Positions 1 through 10,534 are shown, counted from the first letter of the stretch. The stretch: DNA of 64,000 nt from Heracleum sosnowskyi (GCA_030848705.1 JAUIZM010000019.1:1922001-1986000), one strand, 5' to 3'. A program made the numbers and translations. Notes: generated from the sequence alone by a model not told the origin.

Positions 1-1370
1 AGGAACACTGATTGTATACAAATTACATCTTTTTGTAGATGGCTTATTATGCCTCTGGTAATCTGTTATCAACAATGTGTCAATCATGCCACTCCTTGCA
101 CGTCAAACATGAAGCAACATTTACGGACCCAAATCCATATCTCAACAATGTACACAAATTTCCTCATTCGGTCATTTGGTACACAATTTGAAGGAATTGG
201 AAGATATTTTCACCAAAGAGATCATTATTCTTTATAATTTCCTTGGAACCTTCAAAAATATCATAGAAATAATACAGTAGCAGCATCATACAGCAGCTCG
301 TGATTGAGTTCAAACCATTTATCTTAATGCAAAGTTGAACTCCATTATCATGTCAAACACCATTAGACACACTTTACGCTTCCTACCACGATCCTACCAC
401 AATTGGTAAGGCACACAACCGGTAGGAGGCAGTCCTGGCATCCTGCAAACACCACTTTCTCTACATTTGCAATATACAAAATCTGCATCATGAAATTTAC
501 AGATAAGGAACTATGAGAAATAGGATCCAACAGTCAAACCATGTCTTAAGTGATATATTTTTATACAAGTACTAAAGATGATCACAAGATTACACATTGC
601 AATGATAAGTTAGGGCCATACTTTCTGGTTCATAATCAATTTATACCTAAATTTTACACAGACGTGCTGTTGAACAGCTTAAAGGAACTGCTGATTGACA
701 AGCAGTAACTATTAAGAAAATATATAATAATAATCAAATGACAGCAAATATGTATTGCAAGTACAGAAAGAAGAAAACTAAACTACATTACCACCGGAGA
801 AGAAAATTTCAGCACCAGCAAAGGCATAATATACAATCTGAACCATAGGTTCAACAGATTCAGTTTGCCTGAGATACGTCGGCACATAAGGTACCTCAAG
901 ATGCATTGCTGATCAATTTAAACAAAAAACACGATCTTAATGGTCATTTCGCATCAGAGTTGCTACTAAAATTCAGAGAAAAAGAATTCATAAATTCAAG
1001 ACATTAATTATTACGAGCATAAAAAACTTAACCAAATAAATCAAGACTAAAACTAAAACATGTTGGAAATATCCAACAATGTACGAATTATTTGTTAGAT
1101 TGGGGACAATCAAGATTAGTAAATAAATTATATCTTCTTGCTAATTTTGAAGCCTAAAATTTACTAATTTGTTGGATGAAAATTGATGTTTCATATTATT
1201 TTATTATGTGATGATTATTAGGTATGATAAACATCAAATAATTTAATCGTCCAAATGAATATATTAATATATTGTTTTTGTTCAAAGCATAAATATATGA
1301 CACACAAATGTTCTTTGCAAAAATATCAATGTTTCAGTGCTCCACACATACATGGCTTCTATTGAAAACT
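1..1370. other. Stretch without a recognised gene
   Basis: AT-rich DNA next to the 3' end of TNL-A. Apart from one possible short minus-strand exon (792-906) I see no domain, RNA gene or transposon terminus. Open frames such as 49-237 on the plus strand are short and resemble nothing I know. It may be TNL-A downstream sequence plus a fragment of another minus-strand gene. Confidence 0.5.
792..906 (-). other. Possible short coding exon, unrecognised
   Basis: Reading the minus strand from an ATG at 906-904 gives an open frame of about 38 residues beginning MHLEVPYVPTYLRQ and containing VYYAFAGAEIFFSGG. It then meets a GT that fits a splice donor (GGTG|GTAATG, exon end 792). A TTTGCAG acceptor-like site lies downstream on the same strand near 442. 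The composition (balanced residues, hydrophobic patch YYAFAGAEIFF) looks more protein-like than its surroundings. I do not recognise the family, and an exon this short can arise by chance. Confidence 0.2.
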
Positions 1371-1790
1371 TCAAGTATCATTCTTGACGATTAAATTATA
1401 ACTGCCGACATATAAATGACCAATTTTATATATACAACGTACCATATAAGTCATATGGAACCTTGCAAAACAATTTTTATACATACATACATAAAATAAA
1501 ATAAAGAAATCAGGGCCGCAGCTACTCCATATAAAACCACTTGTAGTATTCTTTACAGAATATTGAATATTGGTACGGCATGGCCTTTGAAAGCAAAGAA
1601 TGATGGCCATGAAATTGTGTGACTCATTTGGCAGCAAATGTGCATACACTGTTGTTGACTCTGGGTATTCACTTGATTTACTTGTCCAATACGGTGATTC
1701 AATTCTCCAATCAAGACATTGAGGGTCAGTTTTGTGATGCATAAATTCAGGTACCTGAACATTAATCTGACGCCCAAATTCAGAGTACAC
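1371..1790 (-). pseudogene. TNL-A C-terminal (C-JID) exon, degenerate
   Basis: This is the last exon of the broken TNL gene TNL-A. It starts after a TAACAG acceptor and reads VYSEFGRQINVQVPEF, which aligns with the start of the TNL-B exon at 17572 (TFSGFGHQIEIYIQ). It also shares PNESHNFMAIILCF with TNL-B's PNVSHNFLAMILCF and NTTSGF with NTSSGF. In TNLs this post-LRR jelly-roll/Ig-like domain takes part in effector recognition. After SCGPDFF the frame leaves homology and becomes Tyr/Cys-rich, so the second half of the domain is lost. Part of a pseudogene, given the insertion and NB-ARC damage upstream. Confidence 0.7.
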
Positions 1791-1878
1791 CTGTTACCCA
1801 AAAAGAGATTTTTATTTGAGATTGAGGGCTGTTATTTTGATTGGGACAAGTAATTAAAAGAGATTGAGATGAGCGAAC

Positions 1879-2114
1879 CTTGAACAATCGTTTTGGGAGA
1901 TGCCTATGGCTCAAACCACTGCAACCTCTGAAATCAAGCTCTCTAATAGAAATGAGATCCTCCAGGCCTTGAATATTTGTCAAACCGCTACAACCACTCA
2001 AATCAAGCTCTCTAATAGAAATGAGATCCTCCAGGCCTTGAATATTTGTCAAACCGCTACAAAATGCAAGTTTCAATTCCTCCAGCTGTTTCAAATTGGA
2101 TAGATTTGGTAATA
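1879..2114 (-). pseudogene. TNL-A LRR exon, 3' part
   Basis: This is the downstream half of the TNL-A LRR exon, cut at 2114/2115 by the CACTA-like element. It resumes at LPNLSNLKQLEELKLAFCSG, matching LPNLSHLKQLETFYL of TNL-B, and ends at an AAG|GTTCGC donor equivalent to the TNL-B exon end. One 23-residue LRR (LTNIQGLEDLISIRELDLSG plus CSG) is present twice in near-perfect tandem. Compared with TNL-B, about 105-110 LRR residues are missing between this part and the part at 8684-8911. Confidence 0.75.
1931..2062 (-). repeat. Tandem duplication of one LRR unit (69 bp)
   Basis: The 69 bp block starting at 1931 recurs at 2000 with almost no change until about 2062. The period is exactly 23 codons, one plant LRR, so the frame is kept. 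Near identity indicates recent slippage or unequal exchange. Confidence 0.85.
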
Positions 2115-2269
2115 CACTATTTTTTAACTACTGCAATACTTCGGAGACAGTGTTACATTACACATAAACGTTCAGTTGCAATAGAACAGACTCTGTTGCA
2201 AAAGACTCCTTGTGTTACTCTATCGACACAGTGTTGCATTTGATTTCAATTAAAATTTAATTAAAAAAT

Positions 2270-3282
2270 AATATTAAAAAAGGTGGGGCCCACAGAAAAA
2301 AGTGGGCCCCACAAGTGGGTCCCACTAATTTTTATAATTTTTATTTAAAAATTTATTATTAATTAATTTTTAATTAAAAAATAATATTAAAAAGGTGGGG
2401 CCCACAGAAAAAAGTGGGCCCCACTAATTTTTCTAATTTTTATTTAAAAATTAATTAAAAATTAATTAATTTTTAATTTTTAATTAAAAAATATTATTCA
2501 AAAGGTGGGGCCCACAGAAAAAAGTGGGCTCCACAAGTGGGTCCCACTAATTTTTCTAATTTTTATTTAAAAATTAATTATTAATTAATTAAAAAATAAA
2601 ATTAAAAAAGGTGCGGCCCACAGAAAAAAGTGGGTACCACTAATTTTTCTAATTTTTATTTAAAAACTAATTATAATTAATTAATAATTAATTATAATTA
2701 ATTAATAATTAATTAGTAATTAATTTTTAATTAAAAAATAATATTAAAAAGGTGAGGCCCACAGAAAAAAGTGGGCCCCACAAGTGGGTCCCACTAAATT
2801 TTCTAATTTTTATTTAAAAATTAATTAATAAATAATTTTTAATTAAAAAATAATATTAAAAAAGGTGGAACCCGCAGAAAAAAGTGGGCCCCACAAGTGG
2901 GTCCCAATAATTTTTCTAATTTTTATTTAAAAATTAATTAATAATTAATTTTTATTTAAAAAATAATATTACAAAAGGTGGGGTCCACAGAAAAAAGTGG
3001 GCCCCAAAAGTGGGTCCCACTGATATTCTAATTTTTATTTAAAATTTAATTAATAATTAATTTTTAATTAAAAAATAATATTAAAAAAGGTGAGGCCCAC
3101 AGAAAAAAGTAGGCCCACAAGTGGGTCCCGCTAATTTTTCTAATTTGTATTTAAAAATTAATTAATACTTAATTTTTAATTATAAAATAATATTAAAAAA
3201 GGTGGGGCCCACAGGAAAAAGTGGGCCCCACAAGTGGGATCCACTAATTTTTCTAATTTTTATTTAAAAATTAATTAATAAT
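2270..3282. repeat. Tandem array of ~110-125 bp units with GTGGGCCCCAC palindrome
   Basis: About nine units start with AAAAGGTGGGGCCCACAG near 2277, 2390, 2500, 2606, 2748, 2857, 2975, 3084 and 3198. Each has a palindromic GC core (GTGGGCCCCAC, often followed by AAGTGGGTCCCAC) and an AT-rich spacer of TTTAATTAA-type runs. The same core recurs in another array at the opposite end of the element (8165-8455). Confidence 0.9.
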
Positions 3283-3327
3283 ATAAACCCTAAACCCTAA
3301 ACCCTAAACCTCAACCCTAAACCCGAA
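3283..3327. repeat. Interstitial telomere-type repeat (TAAACCC)n
   Basis: About five consecutive CCCTAAA units, one changed to CCTCAA, join the GTGGGCCCCAC array to the next satellite. This is the Arabidopsis-type plant telomere motif, here far from any visible chromosome end. Confidence 0.9.
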
Positions 3328-3332
3328 TAAAT

Positions 3333-4312
3333 TTTTAATTGATTTCTTCGACGATCCAACCGTACGGATGTTAAAAGATACTTATTCTAGTGATGGGAAA
3401 AAATAATCAAAATATATAAAAGTCTGGTTATGCCGCATCTTTCCAAAAACGTTGGAAGAGTATTGCTTTCAAGAACGGGACATGTGTCAGATTCATTGAA
3501 TAATTTTTTCAATTGATTTCTTCGACGATCCAACCGTACGGATTTTAATCGGTACACATTCTAGTGTTGGGAAAAAATAATTAAAAAATATAAAGGTCCG
3601 GTTATGCCGCATTTTCCAGAAACGTTGGAACAGTACTGCTTCCAAGAACGAGACACGTGTGAGATTCACTGAATAATTTTTTCAATTGATTTCTTCGACG
3701 ATCCAACCGTACGGATGTTAATCGATACTCATTCTAGCGTTGGTAAAAAATAATTAAAAAATATAAAGGTCCGGTTAGGAGGCATTTTCCAGAAACGTTG
3801 GAACAGTACTGCTTCTGAGAACGAGACACGTGTGAGATTCACTGAATAATTTTTTCAATTGATTTTTTCGACGATCCAACCGTACGGATATTAATCGGTA
3901 CTCATTCTAGTGTTGGGAAAAAATTATTAAAAAATTAAAAGCCCCGGCTGTGCCGCATATTTTCAGAAAACGTTGGAACAGTACTACTTCCGTGAACGGG
4001 ACGCATGTCAAATTCACTGAATAAATTTTTAAAATAATTTCTTAGAAGATCCAACCATACGGATTTTAATCGGAACTCATTTTAGTGTTGATAAAAAATA
4101 ATCAAAAAATAAAAAGGCCCTGTTGTACCGTATCTTTTGAGAAAACGTTGGAAAAGTACTGCTTTCGGGAACGGGACGTGTGTCGAATAATCTTTTTAAA
4201 TGATTTCTTCCACGATCCAACCGTATAGATGTTAATGGGTACTCATTCTAGTGTTGAGAAAAAATAATCAAAAAATAAAAAGGCCCGATTGTGCCGCCGC
4301 ATCTTAAATAAA
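3333..4312. repeat. Satellite-like tandem array, ~175 bp period, about 6 copies
   Basis: Each unit opens with GATTTCTTCGACGATCCAAC followed by CGTACGG. Copies start near 3341, 3513, 3688, 3862, 4038 and 4203, the last two diverged. Each also contains AAACGTTGGAACAGTACTGC and a TGAGATTCACTGAATAA-type ending. No frame persists across units. Confidence 0.88.
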
Positions 4313-4530
4313 TGATTTCATTTGATTCACTTAAAAATTTATCTTACAAAAATGTTTAAGTTATTTATTAAATAATAAAAGATATTAAATTAATTAGTGT
4401 AAGATATCAAATAATTTAAGATATTTATTTATTTTTAAGTTACAAAAATTTATGTTACAAAATTTTTTTAGTTAAATTTTAAATTATGTAAGATATTTAA
4501 AAACGCATGATTTTATTTAATTTTAATTTA
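4313..4530. other. AT-rich spacer inside the CACTA-like element
   Basis: Runs of TTAAGATATTTATT-type sequence with no coding frame, RNA gene or terminus that I can see. Confidence 0.5.
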
Positions 4531-4531
4531 T

Positions 4532-4616
4532 AAACCCACTTTCCCCCCAAACGAAAATTTAGAAACCCTCTTTCCCCCCAAACGAAAATTTAGAAACCCT
4601 CTTCCCCCTTAACGAA
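4532..4616. repeat. Short tandem repeat, ~34 bp x 3, pyrimidine-rich
   Basis: Three adjoining copies of a unit containing CTTTCCCCCCAAACGAAAAT followed by TTAGAAACCCT. They sit just before a CT-rich stretch (4620-4700) that resembles a 5' leader for the exons that follow on the plus strand. Confidence 0.75.
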
Positions 4617-5420
4617 AATCCCTCTTCACCATCTCTCCCTCTCTGTCAAATTGAAGATATCGTCTCTCTCTCTCTCATCAAATAACTCTCTTTTCTCTAT
4701 TATCTTCACTTCAGTTCTCTAATAATTGTCCTCCCCGTATCTAATTTTTTTTTTTGATTTTGTAGGTGATAATTGGGGCTTCACTTCTCCAATTAATTGG
4801 TAAATAACTCTCTTCTCTTCTTCAGCATTTTCATTGCTTAATTGCTCTTGTTCACTCTTTAATTAATTGCTTCTGTTTTTGATTTTGCTTAGGGCTTCAA
4901 TTGGGGCTTTCGGTTCGGGGATTAAATTAGAGCTCTCAATTCTAGATAAATTAGGACTTTCATTTGTGTATTTGTTCTCTTTGTGTATTGGAGTTTTAAT
5001 TTTGTTTTGTTTGAGTTCATCTCGAATTGATTTAATAAGTGGGTAAGCTATTTTCACTCTTGTTTTCGTTTTGTAACATAGAATGTAACATGTTTTTTAC
5101 ACTATAGTTACCCACATCTACATGTTCTGAGAAATTAAAGATACAATTTACAAATTTGTTTTCAACGCAGTTCTAGAATTTTGTGAACTGTATATGAAAT
5201 AGTAACTGCATATTTTAGTGTATGATATTAGAATTTAATTTCTCTTTTGCTTTGCTGGTTTCTATTTCGAAAGAGTAGACGACGTTTACATTTTAGGTTT
5301 ACTTCATATCTCTTATTTTAAAATACAAGATCCTTCACTTTTTTTCTTCTTCTTTTTTTGGCTAAATTTCCTTCACCTTTCTTGGTACAGATTTGGTGTT
5401 AGACGATTTTCTCATTGCAG

Positions 5421-6120
5421 AGAACTCACCAACTCATTCTGACATCAATTCTCATTCTTCACTTTCTGAGAGGGCCTCAACAAGAAATCAAGATGGATCT
5501 GTTTCTTCTGGTAGCTCAAGGTTATTTTTGTTGTTATAGTTGTTGCATAAGTTATGGACTTTACTTGCATTTTTATCTGACCATATGATTCCATCACAAT
5601 TTATTACTGTAATTTGACTTTATTAGCTCTCATAAATTTTTCCTTGATCAAATGACATGGTATCTAGTATCCACATAAAAATATATGGTGGCAAAACTGG
5701 TTGAGGCTTCTGTTGCAGAAGCTGAGGCTGCTAATGCTGTCTGGCAAGCCGCACAATCTTCATCTGGTTTTTCTGAAGGAACAAAAGTCTTAAGTAACAA
5801 CACACAAGCTGCTGAGACCACTTCAGATAGTAGTGATACTGAAGCAGATGTTCGTCTACACCCTAGAGCTGTATGAATTGTGTGCATTTCAATTATGATA
5901 GAGGGTTTTATTTATCTACAAGCTACATAAATTCACAACATTCTGATTCTACAGGTGGTTGTTTCCAAAGAGACTGTAGGAAGCCTAGGTGGAATGGTAA
6001 GGCAGTTATCAGTGGAACAATTTGAGATCGAAAGTAGGCGAATGGTTCCATTGCATGATCTATCATATCCTAAGAAAAAGTTTACCAGGCAGAAATCTCC
6101 TCAAGGTCTGCATAAAAAAG
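5421..6120 (+). pseudogene. Captured exons of an unidentified host gene
   Basis: Three plus-strand exon-like blocks have plausible splice signals. 5421-5520 follows TCTCATTGCAG and ends CAAG|GTTATT; it reads NSPTHSDINSHSSLSERAST. A block from about 5685 to 5870 reads AKLVEASVAEAEAANAVWQ and ends before GTATGA. 5955-6120 follows TTCTACAG and ends AAAG|GTAAGC; it reads GMVRQLSVEQFEIESRRM and then a Lys/Arg-rich tail. The make-up (Ser-rich, Ala/Glu helix, basic tail) suits a nuclear regulator, but I cannot name the family. Upstream CT-rich DNA may be its leader. No start or full frame is present, so this is a gene fragment carried by the element. Confidence 0.55.
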
Positions 6121-7599
6121 GTAAGCAACATCTTCTTTATTGCAAGCCGGAAAACGTATTCTTACTTTTTTTTTCTTTGGATTATTATCATGACCATATC
6201 TTCGCTTGTCACGGATTATATCACTTACCTGTACACTCTAAGCTACACTGGCACAATATCAACTATCAATCAGTAGACTAGATGTACGGTTGTATTAATC
6301 ATGGTGTGTGGGTTTAACAAAAGTGCTGCTCCCAAAGGCTCCACCTCAGCTCAGAAATCAGAAAACAAAATTAATACCTCAACCTTAGGAAATCTGATGC
6401 TAATCTTGTGGTCAGACCAGGGATGAAGAGATCTCTGTATTTGATTCCAAAATTTTACAAGAATTTGTCGTAATAGAGGCTAAGTAATGTAGATATAGCA
6501 TGAGAAAGAATAATAGACAAGTGGTCCTGGCTTAGATAATTCTTATTATTACTATGGCCTTGGTAGGTATTTTTATATTTTCTTTTTCTTCTATAGAAAT
6601 ATGTTCTTGCTTCTTAGTGGCGGTCTCTATTCTGTAATACGGATTCCAGTTATTAAGTGCTTTTAGAAGCATGAATTATGGCAATTGAGAATTCAAATTA
6701 CAAGCTCTGTTATACTTCTTCAGATAGGAATTGCTGAATATAAATTTTTTTCTTTTTTCAGTTACATTGATTATTTGATTCTTGAACTATTTTTCTATAT
6801 GACTTAGGTCTGATTTTCTGGTATATTATGGTTGAGTTCATAAGTTAGTTTGGATATTATGCTAAGAATTGAGTGAAGTTGTTACAAAAGTTGAGAGGTG
6901 CAGAAAACTCAGCAATTTCCTAGGTAACTACCCTACTGCCCTGTTTTTGGACACTGAATCCGGAGCATTTAAAGGCCTTTTTTGGTAGTTGCTTCTGAAT
7001 GAAAGTTGTTATATACGGGTTCTAGTTGATTTACGCGAAAGTTTCTAGTTGTTTGAGTAAATGAGTAAAGAGTTATTAACATTTTAGTAAAGGTAGTGCA
7101 CACCAGAATTTTCTGCCCTACTACTCAAGAAAGATGCATTTCGTTTTTAGGGTTAATAAAGAGATTCTGAGATGAAATTTTTATGGTAGATTGACTTGGT
7201 TTATAATATGAAATCTGGATAGTTTCATATTCAAAAGATTATTTTTCAATTTATTAAAAATGTTTTAGTATGATCTGTGCAGTAGTGTTTTAATTTTCTA
7301 GTCGAGTGTCCTATTCATTTATTTAGAAAATTATTTTATAAACTAGTTTGTGGCTGGAATGCTTTATACATTAAAGTCTATTTAAACAGTAACAGACAGT
7401 AAAACAATATCTTAAATCTTTTTCCTTTTTTTATTAATTCTATATTATAAATCCTACATTTGGTTAACCTGTTCTATAAAGTTATACATTTGGTTGACAT
7501 TTTCCTCTTGTTCTTTTCTTTACAGGTCACAATTGGTAATTTATTTTCAAGTTTGTTACAAGCTAGTATACTGATTTAATGTCTTACATGGCACTGCAG
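6121..7599. other. Intron-like DNA between captured exons
   Basis: T-rich DNA without long frames, typical of plant intron sequence. It separates the two captured gene fragments, so the junction between the two donor genes should lie inside it, but I see no clear boundary. Confidence 0.4.
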
Positions 7600-7830
7600 A
7601 GATCTGTCGTACAATTTCCTCCATGGATCAATTCCTGAAAGCCTTGGACAACTAACATCATTACACGAACTGTAAGTTAAGTTACGTCAAGCATTATTTA
7701 AGTGTATGTAAGATTTGTGCATATGCAACATAGAATATCATTTCATGTTAATTGGATTTCAGGAATCTCAATGGCAACTCCCTTCATGGAAGAGTCCCAG
7801 CTGCTTTAGGAGGAAGGTCTAATCTCCGTA
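7600..7830 (+). pseudogene. Captured LRR exons of an RLP4-like receptor protein
   Basis: A 72-nt exon (7600-7671) between GCACTGCAG and a GTAAGT donor encodes one LRR, DLSYNFLHGSIPESLGQLTS. The next exon, from 7763 after GGATTTCAG, continues NLNGNSLHGRVPAALGGR. An LRR per 72-nt exon and the phrase NGNSL.G.VPAALGGR are what I know from plant receptor-like protein 4 homologues (malectin-like domain plus short LRR). Homology ends abruptly near 7828 at TCTAATCTCCGTATG, which I take as the edge of the capture. Signal peptide, malectin-like domain and transmembrane segment are absent, so no receptor can be made. Same orientation as the fragment at 5421-6120. Confidence 0.7.
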
Positions 7831-8164
7831 TGTTGTGTTTGGTTGGGGTGAATGAATTGGGAGGGTATCAAATGAAACTTGTAATATTTTGGTCAAATGG
7901 TGAATGATGAGAGTAGTTAGATTCTAATTTGGTTAGGTGTTGGATGACTAGTGGAGTTCAGTATTTAATTGGTTGGTTTATTTTGTAAAGGGATTGATAT
8001 ATGTATCAATTAGGTCTTGCAAATTTTTCAATAAAAGTGTTGCAATTGCTATTATTACTAATGTTGCAATATTTTATTTTCTGTTGCCCTAGTAGGTAGA
8101 ATTAGTGTTACATTAGCTATTTAGAACAATATCTAGTGTTTCATTAGCTAAAGATTTAGTGTTG

Positions 8165-8456
8165 CAATAGAATGTGGGGTCCACCAGTGACGTGGCATCA
8201 GGTGACATGGCAATTCTGTGGGCCCCACATGTGACGTGGCACTAGGTGATGTGGCAATTCTGTGGGCCCCACATGTGATTGGCACCAGGCGACGTGGCAA
8301 TCCCGTGGGCCCCACAAGTGACATGGCACCTGGTGATGTGGCAATTTAGTGGGCCCCACTTGTGGGCCCCACAAGTAAGGTGGCACCAGGTCACGTGGCA
8401 TTTTGTTGTGGGCCCCACAAGTGACGTGGCATACACGTGGCACCTGGTTAGGCTGA
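8165..8456. repeat. Minisatellite of ~54 bp units with GTGGGCCCCAC core
   Basis: Five to six units of the pattern GTGGGCCCCACA-AGTGACGTGGCACC-AGGTGATGTGGCAATT. The palindromic core matches the array at 2270-3282. All apparent reading frames here, on both strands, are translations of the repeat. Confidence 0.88.
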
Positions 8457-8683
8457 GGTAACACGGTTCTTGTGTTGCATTTGTTTGATTTAGTGTTACT
8501 CTATAGGCCTAATGTAATACTTTGCCCTGTGTTACCATTGAGAAGGAAAGCGTTGCATTTGATGTCAAAGGTAACATTGGCGGATGAAATGGTAAAAGTG
8601 CGTTACCTTAGGCCTGATGCAACAAAAATCGTGTCTAAGGTAACAGTAGTTGTGTGTTGCATCCGGCCATCTATGGTGTAGTG

Positions 8684-8911
8684 CAAGTCACAGATGGTGT
8701 CCGGAAGACTTCTTAGCTTCATGCATTGATACAAATTTAAGGAAACAAGCCTCGCCAAACTTCCAATTGACATGTGGACCTCCTCCAAGCTTTCACAGAA
8801 CCCAAGAACTAAAGTTTCAAGACATGGTAACTTCGTGAAATCTGGGGTTGTAATTAAATATTTAGAACGTGACATTTTTACTGTCTTTAAGTTTCCAAAA
8901 ACATGTGGAAC
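8684..8911 (-). pseudogene. TNL-A LRR exon, 5' part
   Basis: This exon starts after a TTTACAG acceptor. It reads GNLKTVKMSRSKYLITTPDF, then LPCLETLVLGFCESLEEVHM, closely matching the TNL-B exon at 18767. It stops at TICDL, where the CACTA-like element begins. The TNL-B acceptor position (CAATTGCAG) is mutated to GATTGCAC here, so a downstream AG would have to be used. Confidence 0.75.
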
Positions 8912-9006
8912 CTGTAAACAAGAGTGCAATCGGGAGAAATTAAATCAGGCAATTTTATATAGATTGTAATTGTAATATATGCAAGAAACATGCTTGGACT
9001 ACCTAC

Positions 9007-9288
9007 CATGTTTAGCTCCCACATTGTTCTCATGTTGCTATAAGTCAACTCGAGGATTGCAAGTTTTTGCGGGTAAAATTCAGAAGGTAAACACTCTAAA
9101 GGACAATACTTCCAATAGAGCCATCTCAGATCTTCAAATTTCTGTTCTAAGCTTCCGGTGAGATTTACCTTTTCGAGTTTAAGAAATCTTAGTTTTCTCA
9201 TCATTTTGAATGTGTCAGCGGTGAGTGTTACTCCATCCAGTGCATATTCTCCATATCTACTGATGATACATTCAATCGCTTTCGTTCC
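9007..9288 (-). pseudogene. TNL-A NB-ARC/LRR linker exon
   Basis: A 282-nt exon between GTCAG|GGAACG and ATG|GTAGGT, in phase with its neighbours. It encodes GTKAIECI, then FKMMRKLRFLKLEKVNLTGS, FEDLRWLYWKYCPLECLPSE and FYPQKLAILELTYSNMRTMW. This is the conserved TNL exon that links NB-ARC to the LRR (GT.AIEGI...F.KM..LRFL). The TNL-B equivalent is 18844-19131. The frame is intact here, although the gene as a whole is broken. Confidence 0.8.
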
Positions 9289-9513
9289 CTGACATATACA
9301 TTAAGAAGAAAGTTGATGACCAATGTTTATAAATGAATTCAAAAATGGTAAAAAAGAGCTAGAGGGTAAGTTCCTTTAGCTAGGGTTTTTCTCAGCACAT
9401 AAGTTAATTTTATAAGCAATCTTATATACCACATTTCAAGGAAAACTTATGAAAGTGGTGAGCGATCGGATGAATCCGAAAACATTACATATATATAATA
9501 TATATTTAATTAC

Positions 9514-10505
9514 GTTTTGATTCTTCAACACGTCACATATATCTTTCGATGCCCACAATCTGCTTCTTCTTCCAGGCTCATCAGGAGAGCTTTTACGCAC
9601 AATTTCCTTTCCCACATCCTGAAGCAGATCATGCATCCCCAACGAACCATCATTGATTGTTAGCAAACATCTTTTCTTTAACATATCAAAACAATGATCA
9701 GCGTAGGAATAATAACTTTCCATTATGTGAACCACTTCTTGTTTTTCCCATCCTATGAAAAAACAAGCAATGCCGAGGAACACTTTCTTCAGAACTGGAT
9801 CATCTGATTCTAATGCATCCAAGCTAATTTCAAGTCTTTGTTGAATATTATTAGGAATTCGCTGCAGTTTCTGAATGTAATATTTCCATCCATCTTCTGA
9901 TTTGTTAAACAAACGTGAGCCAAAAATCTCGAGAGCCAAAGGAAGACCAGCAACAAGACGTAATATGTCTTTAGACAATTCCATCAAAGTGTCGCTCGGT
10001 TTAGCATTTCTAAATGCATGTCGCATAAATAGTGCTAGAGAGTCAGCAACATCCAACGTATTTACCATGTATCGATATCTGTTTTCCACTTCAGTTTTAT
10101 CCAATATCTCCTCGTCCCTTGTAGTTATTATAACTACACTCCCAGAAGAAAATGGCCCTGCTAAAGATTCATATTGTTCAAGATCGTATATATCATCAAT
10201 AAGAACCAGAACTTTTGCTGAACAAATTCTATCTTTTATTAACTTGGCTCCTTCTTCGACACTGCCAACATCAACTATGTTCTTACTTTTAAGAACATCA
10301 TTGATAAGTTTCTTTTGTAAAGATTCCAAGCCTTTGAATGTACCAGAAGCCTCCCTAACGTTTGGCAGGAAGCAGCTGCCCTTAAACCTTCATCCTCTAA
10401 CGAGTTGATTAAAAAGAGTTGATAAGTTCGAATCCCATTACTATCTAGTTTATCGTACAGATAACTGGTAAAGGTACGTCGAGTGTCTTTACCATATCCG
10501 ATTTG
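9514..10505 (-). pseudogene. TNL-A TIR/NB-ARC remnant lacking the P-loop
   Basis: This is the 5' half of TNL-A. From 10505 it reads the start of a TIR domain (GKDTRRTFTSYLYDKLDSNG, IRTY). It is then joined, out of frame and across a TGA, to NB-ARC sequence starting FKGSCFLPNVREASGTFKG. The rest of TIR and the P-loop are deleted. Remaining NB-ARC motifs are in order: kinase-2 VLVLIDDIYD, RNBS-B SGSVVIITTRDEE, GLPLALEIFG, RNBS-D VFLGIACFFIG and MHDLLQDVGKEIV. Without the P-loop it could not bind ATP/ADP normally. The exon ends at 9514 before GTAATT; its last base is C where TNL-B has G, which weakens the donor. Confidence 0.82.
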
Positions 10506-10534
10506 AAACACATATCCGATTCAAAACGTGCCGT

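Larger units (their letters stand above)
2115..8683. mobile_element. Non-autonomous CACTA-like element carrying gene fragments
   Basis: The insertion is placed by homology: the TNL-A LRR exon stops at 8684 and resumes at 2114. The insert begins CACTATTTTTTAACTACTG at 2115 and ends GGTGTAGTG at 8683, so its outermost bases are CACTA...TAGTG. Both ends carry subterminal copies of the same short motifs (GTTGCA, GTGTTAC, AACTACTG) in both orientations, as CACTA elements do. No transposase frame is visible inside. The 3 bp beside each end differ (ATA and CAA), so no target duplication is seen, consistent with the host-exon deletion beside it. The interior holds tandem arrays, a telomere tract and captured exons. 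A composite of several insertions is the alternative. Confidence 0.6.

Noticed and set aside
3283..3327. Chromosome end
   Set aside because: Only about five telomere units, flanked on both sides by other arrays and coding remnants; an interstitial tract.
8198..8464. Open frames on both strands rich in His, Cys, Pro and Trp
   Set aside because: They are translations of the ~54 bp GTGGGCCCCAC minisatellite; all frames are open because the unit lacks stops.
9902..10408. 168-codon plus-strand frame
   Set aside because: Shadow of the TNL-A NB-ARC on the minus strand, which carries all the recognised motifs.
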